Assembly: GCF_002999335.1 (NCBI RefSeq) | Contig: NW_020312756.1 | Span: forward strand, 62,001-126,000 | DNA from: Cyclospora cayetanensis | Lineage: Eukaryota; Apicomplexa; Conoidasida; Eucoccidiorida; Eimeriidae | Length of the DNA: 64,000 bases | Reading direction: 5' to 3' | Shown: positions 51,024-62,947 of the stretch, one piece after another | Layout: each line of letters begins with the position of its first letter | How positions within the stretch are numbered: the stretch's first letter is position 1 | Position numbers and translations under genes: made by a program | Notes under the pieces: model-generated | Told to the model about the DNA's origin: nothing | Seen by the model: the letters and a program-made list of their open reading frames with translations, nothing else | Database searches by the model: none

Positions 51024-53200
51024 CTTCATTGAGTGCACGTGCTACTAAAATTTAATCAAGGCCTAACCCGTGCAGACCCCTACAAACAACTTTGCACTTT
51101 TCGTTGTAGGTGCACACGTGGACCCCTCAGTATTTTGGGCCGAAGACACCACAACGCTCCGCGGAAACTGCTCTTAGGTGCTATCGCCCCTGTACAGTAA
51201 ATCTTGGCAGCGTTCCCTCCACCCATACTTTGTCCTCGCGACAAAATACAGCAAAAGTAGACGGCACTATTACATGTTTTCATAAAGAAACCTGTGGTAG
51301 GGGGGAAATGTTGTAGCGCAGCACCTTGCGAAAAGCGCTCTTTCACCAGTAGTGGCAAATCGGGCTGCTACCAGTGCATACCCGAATCCGACCAGTCGTG
51401 AGAAGTCCGCAAATCATCAATGCCACGAGAGCGTACCCAGCATTAGCCATTTTGCATCAATATGAAAACTTACCGCAGAATCCTCTGGAATATTGTATCT
51501 AGAGACAGCTGCAGAACAGGCTAGTCCTTACTCTATAAAGACTCCATTCTTTGATCAGTTGGCTTGCTTGGCCGACTCTATTTTTTTTTCTGGTCCGTCA
51601 CAAACACTGGACAAAATATTTAGCTACACAAAGTCTAAAGTGCATCAGGCAGAAATGAATTTTTCGAGCGTTTCAACTCGACCCAGCAACCAGAGCACGC
51701 CTTTGGTAGCGGCTAAATTATGCCCGATAACGTTACTACGTTGGCAATATTCTACTAAGAAGTTGTGAAGAACTGAATATATGGTATGTCTGGTGGTGTA
51801 CCTCATTTATTGCAGAGTACTGTTGGCTGGATGCACGAAGCCTCACCGTCGTGTGCATGTCCGCAAGATGCCATGTGCAATTAGCTAAGAGTGCTTGGTG
51901 CACTTCTGGGGCGAAACAAAGCGTACCCTAGCTGACTCTATCCCCTCATGTCGGTGCCTCTGTGGGGTAAAAGCGGGAGAAAGGACGGAGTTTTCTTGGT
52001 AGACAACCAACTTTTACCGAGGTCATATCGAGTGTGGATTTAGGCATTGTCCTGCGGTGACTTTTGGTGTAGCATCATAGTTGCACTGCGTGGTTTGGTG
52101 CAGCTGTACCCCACTCATCCACTTTCTGCAAATACAGTGGCATGCCAGGTTTCCCGAGTGCTCTTTGATTTCGATAGGGCTATTCGATAATCCCCTCAAT
52201 TTCTTGTTTTGGCCACAGTCTGAAGAAAGAACGCTCTGACTACAAAGTAAACGCTGGCACAACCCCCGTTGAAGCAGCAGAGGGAGGTCCGAAAGTTAAT
52301 GTAATCACAGTAGCCTTACAGCTGGTGCAAACGTATAATTTATTAGCCGATGAAATGATGATATATCCATTGATTAGGCTATGTATACCAAAAAGGCAGC
52401 CGTAAGCATGGACGCAGGCTGGAAGGTTTCGTCAGCCATCAGGAGGAACTAGTGCCCCTTGCAATATTTATTAAAAGGAGACGAAATTTGGCGATGGCCC
52501 TATTCATGCAGAGAAAGTCGTTTGCTTGCAGGGATGACTACAGTTAGCGCCTTTGGGTCACCAGACATTGTCGAGATCAGCCCAACAGCAAGACTTGGAA
52601 GACCTCACAAAGCTTAGACAGTAAAATTTGTCAATATAACTGTATACTAAGAACTATGAAAGATTATTTTGCAAGCCCGAGGTATCTACCTAAGTGCGAT
52701 GTCCGATGGCTGCAACATTGGCAGTGAATCAGCGAATAAGGCTGGTGGGACTTCATAAATACTGAGACAGTCGAGGTGTCGAGACCAAATGAGCGCAACT
52801 CTTGTGCTTTTGACTGAAAAGAAGGAGCTCAGCTGGGATTTAGAACCTGTGGATCAGGGATGTGCCAACTGGCCCTAGCCTCAGGTCAAAATTAGAGTTC
52901 ACCAGCTCTCCGGAGCAGCCCCATGCACACCCCCAACAATGCCCCTGATTCTAATTAGCAAATCGGGATATGTATGTTGAGCAGTAAGCGCGTAAACAGG
53001 TAGAGGACTTGAACAACGAGACTGTGTTGAGCGGAAGCAGGCTGCTTGCCAGCCAAAGAAGATGCACCAACACAGGCTGTTTCCGCATTTTTACAAACCA
53101 CACTAATGGCCCAGAATCGACAGTGTTATGTTACATTGGATATGAACCGGTTTCCGAGAAGATCGTGAAAACGTGCAATCTGCCTGTTTTCTCGTTAGCG
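51024..53200. other. Non-coding stretch before the retroelement relic
   Basis: No gene recognised. Short open frames (for example 51493-51768 and 53009-53212, plus strand) lack recognisable motifs. If the Ty3/gypsy element was once full length, its 5' LTR and gag would fall here, but I see no clear zinc knuckle or terminal repeat. Confidence 0.5.
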
Positions 53201-54224
53201 CAGCTCATGTGACTCAAGTTCACTGGTGGGCGGCAGAATACAAGGACCGGCAACGCTGGGGGTTGCTAGCTGCCAGTTCAGGTAGGACTATGTCATTCCA
53301 GCATGACCCGTTATTACACGGTAAAGTGGTATACTATGAAGTAATCCTAGGAATTCCATGGGTGACCCAATGGAATACGCATATGGGGAGACCGCCAAGC
53401 GCTGTTGACGTTGGTGTGCCCTAAGGCACCAGGAAAAAGCACGTCCTGGTCTGCTCAGCAAGGCTTGCTCCATCTCCGCTGATAGAAATAGGTTCAGTAT
53501 CGCACCAGTGTGAGGCACTCTTTATTTAGGCTGCTTAGCAGCGCAAGGGCACCACAAAAAGGCGGTTCTGTGCAAGCAGGCTGTCTTAATTGGGTTTGAA
53601 GGGGCTCGTCATCTAAAAATTTGACAAAAGTCTTGGTCGTAGAACAGCACAACCAGGGCAAATATCAAGGAGTTCACGGACGTGCTAAAAATTGACGAGC
53701 TGCTAGCAGCCTGGCCTCGTGCTGGTTGTTCAGCGCACCGTATTCTGCAGATCCGTGGGTTCCTCTAAAGCTATGTTCTGCTCTTTCGAAAGACCTCAAA
53801 GCACAAGAGGAGATTGGGCGGCAGGTCCATATTTGTTGGGTAAAAGTACAGAGGGCGGGAACCGACCACCGACTTTGAGCACTACCGAACTACGCGGATC
53901 AGCAGTCTGCTTAATGGCCAATCTCATAGACGCGTCCTAACACCAAATGCTATTCACCGTGGTGACATGCACAGAACGGCGTTACACACCCATACTCGCA
54001 TACTCGTGTATATCTGTGTGCCGCTTGTAGATTTCTATGCCCCAGTCGCACTGCCACGGCAAGTTGCTCGAAATTATTCTGAGCGTAACAAAAACAGCTG
54101 GATAAGTGTGCATATGGGCGACGTCTTAGTATACAACTGAAACCTCAATAATCACCAAGTGCACCTACAATGTGCGTCCTAGCCGTTAAGGGGCAAGCAG
54201 TAGTAATTTAAGGCGCGCAAGCGT

Positions 54225-54709
54225 TTGAATCCCAGAGAGCAATTGTGTTCCTGGGATTACGCGTGTTGGCTGCAAGAATTGAGCCAGATTCGACAAAAAC
54301 TGAAGCAATCGGGGCGTGGCCTTTACCTCTTCTTTGACCACAAGGACGCTTTGTTGATCCATGACCTTGTGCCTTTTTGCCAGAATATCATTCCTCGATT
54401 GCTCGAATCGCTGCGCCCTTGGCTATCAACTTTGGAAAACACAGATGGTGAGCTGGGCAGAGGAGGCCTATGTCGCAGAAAAGACGCTAATCAGGTACCT
54501 TACATCTCCGGTCCGTTTGCTGCCGGATTATGCGCATCAATTTTTTCCAGACAATGGTTGCTAGTGACACAGCTAGACGTAGATGATGATGCTTCTCTCT
54601 CTCAACAGGCTACGAGCTCTCCAGGGCACTAAGTTACCGCATATTTTCTCATCACCTTGCCGAAACCGAGCAGTATCCAGTGGAGGAAAAGGAGCTCTGT
54701 ACTGCGTGA
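54225..54709 (+). pseudogene. RT C-terminus and RNase H fragment of the Ty3/gypsy relic
   Basis: Two overlapping frames cover the RT thumb/connection. One reads LVPFCQNIIPRLLESLRP, like the gypsy GYYRRFIPNFS block. The other reads VSWAEEAYVAEKTL and LTSPVRLLPDYAHQFF, like FxWTxExxxAFxxLKxxLTSxPVL. The RNase H strand follows in yet another frame (HHLAETEQYPVEEKEL), ending at a TGA near 54707-54709. At least two frameshifts are required. Confidence 0.75.
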
Positions 54710-55279
54710 TAAGCCTTTAACGGCGCTAGTCTTATTCCTGTGAGCATCTTTTTGCTGTCAGGTTCGACCCCCAGTCTTTAATGTAACTTATTAAGACTTT
54801 TCAAGACTATGATAAACCTAGAGTTGGTCGCTGGCTTGAGTGTATCCTGTAGCACTACTTTACAGCTTTGCAGTCAATTTTATCAAAGCAACGGCGAATG
54901 TAGGAGCCGACCCGTTCCCATAAAACTCGAGGTACTCATCTATTGTGCAGTGCAACCGCTCTTGTTTGTGATGATATACGTTTCTATCAACCTTGCGTGA
55001 GTCTTATGCTATTGACAACCATGGATCCGCTATTATTGCCAAAGGCCAGAATGGCAAATTGGCGAAACACGATGACGCTAAGGATGTCCCTCTGTGGTTC
55101 GAAGAAAAGTGGGAACTCCGACGCTCTACCATTAACACTTCACTCCGCAATGCTGCCGTGCACAGTGCAGATGATCATGCACTTTCAAGCCATGGCAAGA
55201 TTCACACTAAAGTGCGATGGCCCTTATGGCCCTTCTGGTGGCCTAGGTGCGTTGCGCGGCAGGTGAGTGTGCACTAGCA

Positions 55280-55690
55280 TGCCCAGATTGTCAGTCGCGG
55301 AGGCTGCGAAATATCCTGAAGGCCGGTCATTCGCAAATCTTCCGCTTCCTGAATGCACTTGGACTGCCCTGACAATGGAATGTGGTGCTGCACTATTGGA
55401 CGACAAAGCTCAACACATCATCTACAATGTTCTCCGCAGGTTCAACAAATGTGCCCATTTCATGACGCTTTAACTCTGACTCAGGCAGTCACCGAATTTT
55501 TCTTAGCTCATGTCAGGGACCTGCATGGAGTTCCCAGAAGTACCATTGTGAATAGGGATCCAAAGCATATTTTGTGGAATTCGACGTGGATTGCTGACTC
55601 GCCTGCAGATTGATTATTACATTTACACTGAATACCACTCTAAATCAGATGGAGAAGCCGACGCATCAATCGCACTCTTCTGCAGTATCT
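55280..55690 (+). pseudogene. Integrase core fragment of the Ty3/gypsy relic
   Basis: NLPLPECTWTALTMECG, RFNKCAHFM, FFLAHVRDLHGVPRSTIVNRDP and IYTEYHSKSDGEADAS follow the retroviral-type integrase core in order, with a frame change near 55465 and another near 55590. At the three places where the catalytic acids belong (MD, SD, TE), the sequence has ME, VN and AD. The enzyme would be dead even without the frameshifts. Confidence 0.8.
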
Positions 55691-56033
55691 TTTACACTAT
55701 GATCATAAAATACCAATATCTTGCCTTGTGTTTCTTTTTGTGGTATGTGGCTTTATATGCTGTACTCACCTGTCCGTTGCTCTCGTCCATCCCTAGCCTA
55801 CACTGAGCAGGCCCCATGATCGGGGTGTGAAGCCGGTGCTCCGGCGTCAGCAGCTACCCTTTGCAGCGGAAGGTTTCATAAAACAGCTTGCTAGAGTATG
55901 CATATGCATTCGCGAAGATCACGAGGTTCAGGCAAGAAATTATGATATGCAGAGATCGGAAGTGTACTTTGAGCTTGAAAAATCGACCCTGATTGGTTGG
56001 CAGGCTTTAGGAAGTGTGACCAGAAGTTGACCA

Positions 56034-58384
56034 GACGAAGTTTACGGTCAGGGAGCTACACTTGTTCTCTATCGGCTCACGAGTCAATGACCTTTCTCAC
56101 TTTATCGATTCTTGTAAAAATCGGGGTGCCAAAGACTACATAAAAATTTCGGCGTCATAAAACGTTTCAAAATCCCTAATTCAATCAATTCAGCGCAAGC
56201 AAGTGACCCATGTGGAGTAGCAGTAAAATTGTTTTGTTCTATATCTATTCAGTGCGTGAAATACTAGAGGGGAGCTACTAGTGAAGTATGTTGGGAACTG
56301 TTAGCCTCAGCTGCTGAGGAAAGATCAGTTGCGGGCTTCGCTGCCTGTGGGAGAATGGTTTGGCTCTATTCAGTTCACAACGATAGTCCCCTGGGACGCT
56401 GCTATCACCTTCCTTGCTAATTGTCCTTCTGCAGCGCAGGTTTTGCCATCATATGTACACGGCTCTTTGATTGATGCTCGAGGAGGCTCCGGTTTTAGCT
56501 TTCAAAGGGTTTTCTATAATAATATATGTACGAGGGCACACAACGGTATGTCGTCCCTAAATCATTATCTAGGCCTCATTGGGGGCTTTGAGGTCGGTTA
56601 TGCTCTATGCACCGTGTCTTGCTTCCCTCTACACATTTTATATTATTTTTTTGTGTTTCTCGTATTACATGGCCCACATTTTTCAGCGCTCCGACGACCG
56701 CAAGCTGTTGCACCTCCGCGGTGGCATTGGCTTGGTCTCTCGTTCGTTGACAGCTGGTGTGTTTGTCTATTCCCTGGTCGATGAGCCTTTGCAGTTGACG
56801 CACACATTTTCGTCTCTTATTTGCATTATCTCCGCGTTGTTCAGGATGCCTTTAGAATAGTGCTATGTTGGGAACATTTCGTTTGTCTTGCACACTGTTT
56901 GTCTGTCCGTACGCTGTTTGAAGTGGGAGAGGGGGAAGGGCGCGGGTACATGGGAAGATGTAGCGGCTTAGCTACGCCCAGTCACTTTCTACTATCCTAC
57001 TTATATTTAGCCAAGACCTTGCAAAGAATGGAATATGTGATGTGCCATTCGGGATATGTCCTTTATTCCAGAGTAATGCTAGCTCGATACACGAAGCGGC
57101 TGGGTGAAAGTGCGCTAGGTCCAATGCGCTACTAGCTTTGAGTATTAGGACTTTTTGAAGGTTGCAGCGAAGCACACGCTAGCTGACCCTCTTCATCATG
57201 TTGGTAACTTTGAGAGGTGCAGGCAAAGAAAGGTAAATTTTCTGGTCGGCAGTAAATTTCTATTGAATTCGTATTGACAGAGCCATGTATCTCCCAGCGG
57301 AAATAAAAGAAATTATTGCACACTCAGTACACCCACAGGTCCAATTACTGCTAAACAACTCGGAGGTTGTGTGGGCAGTCTATTTTCTCAAGCAAGTATG
57401 CGATCAACGGGTGCTTACCTGGGCATCACTGCCAAAAGTGTAGTTGAAGATCGCAGACAATAGTACTTGAGTATTGCGTTAGGCCCTTACTAGGAGGACT
57501 GTTAATAGCTCGATTATTCAGAGTGCCTAATTTTTTGCTTTCTTCATTCAGTATGGGATAAATTAGGGCAGAATTTAGGGTGGACTTAGTGCAACAGCGT
57601 TTATACCGAACCCGTAGTTAAAAGGGGACGTAAGCAAGAATCTAAGGTTGCCCCGGGGCATTTGCGCCAGTCATTAATGCTATGAAAGGAAATAAAGTAA
57701 CTAGAAGGCCCCGCGTTTTATTAGTCATGCTGTCGTATCGAAGGCACCGCCCGTAGTGTTACGGTGTTACCAGGTCCAGAGCTCCCACCAGCCCTGTGGA
57801 AATGGAACAATGAGCCCAGTGCACCCAACACCTCTTATACAATTCTTTGGCCTGTCAATTTGCTTATTTGCCAAGAGTTGATTCTGCATTCTCTAGTGAT
57901 GGCGATGATGGTGGGAGACCACTGACTCCTGCCAACCGCAGCAGCAGACCCATGATAACACCCACATCCACCATCTCACACTCCTGTCCTGCGGCCGGGA
58001 CTAGGGGGAAAACCCTGCAAATTGTCAGCTAAAAAGTGAAAGACAGTGATAATGCAGGAGTTTACTGTCGACCTTATTCAGCAGGTCATCCCATTCCGCT
58101 CCCCTAACCCTCTCGAAGACCCGCGAGAGCATCGGCTCCGCCTGGTAGGTCCACCTAATAGAGGAGATGGTTATTCGATTATGAAATGTGAATCTAGGGA
58201 CCTGAAATTCATATAGCGTTAATAAAACAATGCGTTTCCGATGGCCAGCAGGTGCTTTAGTGGAAATCCAATTAAAACCCAGGATTGCCTGGTGGTAACT
58301 ATTCAACTAGTACGACTTAACTTTGGTACATGGCTAAAGCATTGGTTCCTCGTCATTAGAAGCTGTGTTACCGTTGATGCGCAG
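56034..58384. other. Region between the retroelement relic and the kinase; contains the unresolved kinase 5' end
   Basis: No gene recognised. Open frames such as 56329-56784 (plus) and 56576-56803 (minus) overlap each other and match nothing I know. The kinase exon at 58385 opens after an acceptor AG with the glycine loop almost at once, so at least one short upstream coding exon with the start codon must lie here. One candidate is the ATG at 58051, whose frame reads MQEFTVDLIQQ up to a GT at 58081; this is speculative. Confidence 0.5.
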
Positions 58385-61300
58385 GTGGAGCGGCTGGGAG
58401 GCGGCACCTATGGAGATGTGTATCGTGCAGTGGAAGAGCCGGAAGATGGCGTTGGCGGAGGAGAGACCTTTGCTGTGAAATATTATGTCGATGAAACGCG
58501 AACAGTAACAGAAGAAGGACTTGGATGCACCACGATCCGCGAGCTTTCCACCATTTCTGTATGTCTCATGGACGGTCCAACTGTCCACCGGTAACAAATC
58601 ACGCAGGTTTGCTGGGATGTGTCAATAGCCAACCCTCCATCTCAACGAATGCATGAAAATTGCGGTCGCTTTTCGTTTTGTTTCCTCAGTCGTGCGGCAC
58701 GCATCCAAATCTCGTCCGTATGCGGTATCTCTTCATAGACCAGCTTCCACGTTTGGTAGATAACATCAATCAGCAACGAATCCACTGGGCACGCCGGCAG
58801 CACGCGGCGGCAGACCGTGAGTCCCAGGAACAACTAAGACGCGATCTTCAGGCGCAGCTGGCGGTCGAGGAGCTGAAGCCAACGCAAGTCTTTGTCTTCG
58901 CCGCATACGAGCTGTGTGAGGGGGGTGATCTGAAGAAGCTTCTCGCGAAGCAGAGAGAAGCAAAGCCCGCGACAGGCGTCTCTCCAGAGTGGGGGCTGCC
59001 CCTCAAACATGCAAAGCTTCTGGCCTTTCAGCTGCTCAATGGATTGGCATTTCTGCACAACGAAAAGGTCAGGCCACGGTGATAGGTTGTTCTGCCTTGC
59101 TTGTGATGCTCTGCACAGCGTCTCAATCAGTACTGCGATGTGTACTGTGATTTTCTGTCTCCACTCTCTTTTGGTTCCGCCTGACAGTGTATTCTCTCTC
59201 GTCTATCTCATATGCATTTGCTCTCTGGTGTGGACAGCTGACAGTCACACGACTCGAATCTTGGTTGTAGCCTTACGCGTTATTGTTTACATGCGTTCAG
59301 CTGTGCCACCGCGACCTGAAGCCCGACAACTTAATGCTCACCTCAGTGAACGAAAATTGTGTACTGAAGATTGGAGACTTGGGGTTGTGCAGGAGCTTCC
59401 GAGCAAATGCCGGTATGCAATATTAGTAGCACCACTGCCTGAAATCGCCTTGACTGCTTCATTCTGTCAGCCCCCCGCTGCCTCCCCCCCTTGTGGCAGC
59501 TGAGCGTCGTGAGCCCTACTCCTTTCTATGATCATTTGGCCGTTAAATGGGTATCCATGCAGGCGATATATACGGCGGCTTTTGGATTTAAGCTTTGGTG
59601 CTGCAGGAGAGGTTACGCCAACTGTCTGCACTATTTACTATAGACCTCTGGAGGTGCTTCTGGGAAGGATGCGCATAGACGACGGCAGCGGAAACGAGGT
59701 TTGTCCTACCGCTGGTTTTGGTGGGCAGTAAACAGAAGAGCAGAGCTTGTGCTTTTGCGGTTCTGCCCTTTTTAAGAAGTCAAGGCCAGCCCGAAGTCTT
59801 AACGCCTATTCGCTGCCGTGCAGGAAGCCACAGCTTTTTGATTCCACCGCCATCATCTAAGTACAGAATATGCCTGGTGTATCTGCACTCTAATGGTTCA
59901 GGAACAGGGAGTACACTACGGCTTAGGAGCCGACATTTGGGGAGCCGGGTGCATCATCGCGGAGATGCTCCGAGGCATCCCTCTCTTCAAGGGGACTCAG
60001 GAGTTCGAGGTTCTTATTCGTGTTACAAAGATACTAGGCACACCTACAGAAGCGGAGTGGACGAACTGCACAGCGTATGCCTGCACACTGGTACTGCTTG
60101 CAGATACCAAGGGGTGCTGTCTGCTGCCCCCGCGCAGCCGGTGTTTGCTTCTTCTCTCCTCCATTTTCTGCAGTTGCCTTTTCCTGCCACCGTCTTTTTT
60201 TGGCATTTATTTGCCGGTAAAACGTCCTCTAGTGCTGCCTCCCCTTCGGTGACTCTGCATGCCTCAGGCTGCAGCATTATCCCTTTGGTAACCGCGGAGA
60301 AAGCCACTTCTTCAGCGAGCACGACAAGAGGGCCAATTTGAACGCCGTGCTTTTTGGAAAATTGGACTTGGACGGGCTGGATCTTCTCGCCAGAATGCTC
60401 GACTTCAATCCACACACAAGAATCTCAGCCCAGGAGGCACTCAGCCATCAGTGGTAAGGCAGCAAGCACCTCTCTAGAGAAGTCGCAGCTGGGGCCTTGA
60501 AAGAGGTTTCGTACAGCCTCCGAAACTAAAATCAAGTCCAGGAGGAGCCGCCAAAGAAGATTGTCTTTGGAAATCCTCAGAACGCTCATATGCGGGGACT
60601 CTAATGATCCCCTCAACCTTCTTCCCTGTTGCGTGTAGCTCACTGTGTCTCGGTTTTAGCGTGTGCTGGTGTCTGTCTGCGGACCGATTATTCTGTCTGC
60701 GTTCCATTCCCCAACTTGCACTTTCTGCTGCTCTACTCTGCTTTGCGTGTTGTCTCAAGGTTCACAGACGTGGCTTTCGGGCAGCTGGATGGCGTGGGCG
60801 TGTACAACTGGTTCGTTGATGTGCTAAAGTTTCGACTGGGGGAAAAGACCTACGCGGCAATGGAAAAGCACACTCCTGGGTGTCTGTCCACCTCAAAGGT
60901 CTCCCACATCTTGTGCCAGAGAGGCTACAGAGGTGCAGTCATTCAGAGGATCGACAGGGTTTTTGCCGAAGTCGGAGGGTTCCAAGAATCTGAACAGAGC
61001 CATCACTGGAAACAAGGTCTGCCAAACTCAAAGCCATGCAGAATCCCTGTGCGATTCATGATGCCTTTGCTTACTACATTCTTCTCCTTGCTGGGGCTGC
61101 CGCATCACCTGCAATGCTTCCGTCGGTTGCTGCTCCTGCGCGACTGCGGATTTTTGCTACTACTGTTGTATTGGTAATCTTGTTGCCGCGGTTGAATCTC
61201 TTGCATGCTCAACGAACTAAGCCTTTCACTAAAAATTCTCCTCGTAAAGTGCTTCCTCAACCCCCTTCTCCGTTTTCTTGCGGATTGCCAGTTGTCGCCG

Positions 61301-61794
61301 CAGAAAAACTTGCACGAGTACGACGGCAGCGCAGGCAGGCGGGGGCTGCATCGGCGACCTCGGGGGCTTCTGGAGTGCCCCAATCCGAGCAAGAGAATGC
61401 CCCTAATCATGGAAATCTTCAGACAACGCCGTATCCGACAACAAGGATCTCCAGCAAGTCTCAGGCAGGCTCCTCTGGACCGCCACCGTCAGCAGGGCCC
61501 ACACGTAAGGGTCAGTCTCTTGGTTTTCAGCACGAAGAATGCGCTAAATACTCCTGGCCTGCAGAGAGGGGCATTGCCTCACTCCTCTTCTCAAATATTC
61601 CTCTAGCGGGGAGCAAAGTTTCCACGGAAAGCTCCGCGGGGGCAGTGGTTCCCAGGGGGGCACCCCAGCAAGCAGAAGATGAGCCCCAGCCTGTGGACTG
61701 CGCATCCATTGCGGCTGCCATCGCAAGGGCCTCCCAAGACATGGGGGACTTACCTGCGCTTTCAGAGAGTGCAACAGAGCACGGAGAAAGTTGA
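58385..61794 (+). CDS. CDK-like serine/threonine protein kinase (CMGC), 5' exon unresolved
   Basis: Predicted cyclin-dependent-type kinase. Exons: 58385-58558, 58690-59067, 59301-59412, 59607-59698, 59902-60074, 60316-60453, 60760-61016, 61292-61794. All joins agree in phase. Motifs: glycine loop GGGTYGDVY, Lys in FAVKYY, a PSTAIRE-like helix GCTTIREL, catalytic loop LCHRDLKPDN, DLG in place of DFG, then a segment of the same length as in CDK2 ending YYRPLE in place of YRAPE. The T-loop threonine is kept (VTPT). Further: YGLGADIWGAGCIIAE, FKGTQEFEVLIRVTKILGTP, LLARMLDFNPHTRIS. Between strands beta4 and beta5 lies a charged insert of about 40 residues (IHWARRQHAAADRESQEQL region). A C-terminal extension (GVYNWFVDVLKFRLGEK) leads into a low-complexity Ser/Ala/Gln tail to TGA. 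A typical CDK domain is about 300 residues; this protein is at least 530. Confidence 0.82.
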
Positions 61795-62947
61795 CTGAGA
61801 CAGCTCCCTTATCCTTGTAAAACCAAAACAGGCAGATGCGGGTAGACTTGAATGTGCGTCGATTTCTGGTTCAAGCGCCGACGCAGGTGTGCACATAGAA
61901 GTAGGAGGCACGTAGGTGTATCTGTAACGGTATTCACACATTGCCAAGGGAGCAATTCTAAACGTTACATGTTCCTTCTTGTCACTGCCTTTGGGTACTT
62001 GTGCCGGTAGTCTTGGCGAGAGCTCTCGTTCGCCTTATGCTATGCCACGGTCCTTTGGAAATGTGCAAAGAAAACGTTCGCATTAAATATGGACTGCTCG
62101 GGTATCCAGCTTTCCGAGCATATTAGGTAGAGGCCTTGTGTGTCGCAGTAGGATCTTGATTAGCCCTCCAACTGCTCCACCCGTTGCACGCTCCCTGTCT
62201 TTCTCGTCGTGTCTGCGGATTTCTTTTCCCCCCACCCCGCGAGGAAATGATAGGGTAAAGGGGCCGCTACTGGGCATCTCTCCTCCAAAATGGACCATAC
62301 AAGCAAAAAGGGGTTCTGCCTTGGCGATGGCAAGGAAAAAAGTCCCTCCCGTTGGATAAGGAAGCTCCAGCCGCGCCTTATTAAAGTACAGCATGCCAGT
62401 TTTTTAACGGATAACTCTAGACATCCGAGGGAAGTCCTCACACTTGTTTTACTTCGAGGCCACCGACGATTACTCAGCGTCAACTTGGAGATCTATTGAG
62501 CTCCCTGAAGACTCTGATATCCCCTCTGCTGCCGAACACAGATGCATTGCGGGCTGGAACACTCCAGCCTATGGACTGCTTTCCAATACTTCAGCCCAAA
62601 CTCTAAACATTGAGTTCTTGACAAAAAGTGCAAGCGTTGAACACTAATGCCTGAAGTGCCCTTGCTACGCCCTTCCTACTCGCCACTAGACCTAAGATAC
62701 TGAAATCTGCCTTAAGAGGGACGCTAACTTAAAACCCTAACTGCGTTAAACGGCCAGTAGCAGCTTTGAAAAGTTCCGCAAAATGCCTCGACGAAGATCA
62801 TGCTTATCTGCTTTCGTCAAGAACTTGCAGCTCTCCCTGCTATATCGGTAGGCTGCAATCCGCGCATCGTGCACTGCTGGTAGCGTGAAAGAAGCCAGCG
62901 CGGGACATATTCGTGCTAGGAAATAATATTGAAATGAATTTGTCTGC
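61795..62947. other. Convergent intergenic region between kinase and peroxiredoxin
   Basis: The kinase stop (plus strand) and the peroxiredoxin stop (minus strand) face each other across 1.15 kb, so this stretch holds both 3' UTRs and terminators. Open frames here (for example 62083-62394 minus, 62138-62359 plus) overlap on opposite strands and match nothing known. Confidence 0.6.

Larger units (their letters stand above)
53200..56033 (+). mobile_element. Ty3/gypsy LTR-retrotransposon pol relic, degenerate
   Basis: The pol order protease, RT end, RNase H, integrase reads on the plus strand in shifting frames with internal stops, so it is not functional. Protease C-terminal strand: EVILGIPWVTQWN (about 53338). 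RT/RNase H connection: VSWAEEAY...LTSPVRLLPDYAHQF (about 54445-54545), then a frame change to ...LAETEQYPVEEKEL (about 54650-54700). Integrase zinc-binding region: HSADDHALSSHGKIH near 55165, with its CPDC pair in another frame near 55290. Integrase core: RFNKCAHFM (about 55435) to SDGEADAS (about 55650). C-terminal part: about 55827-56033. The core RT motifs between 53.4 and 54.2 kb were not found, and no LTRs were identified. Family assignment is firm; subfamily is not. Confidence 0.8.

Noticed and set aside
54745..54775. tRNA-like T-arm sequence (GGTTCGACCCCC)
   Set aside because: No D-arm, anticodon stem or pairing acceptor stem could be found upstream.
56329..56784. 151-codon ORF and an overlapping minus-strand ORF, considered as a second retroelement piece
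   Set aside because: No pol or gag motif in either strand; a run of this length is expected by chance in a window this size.
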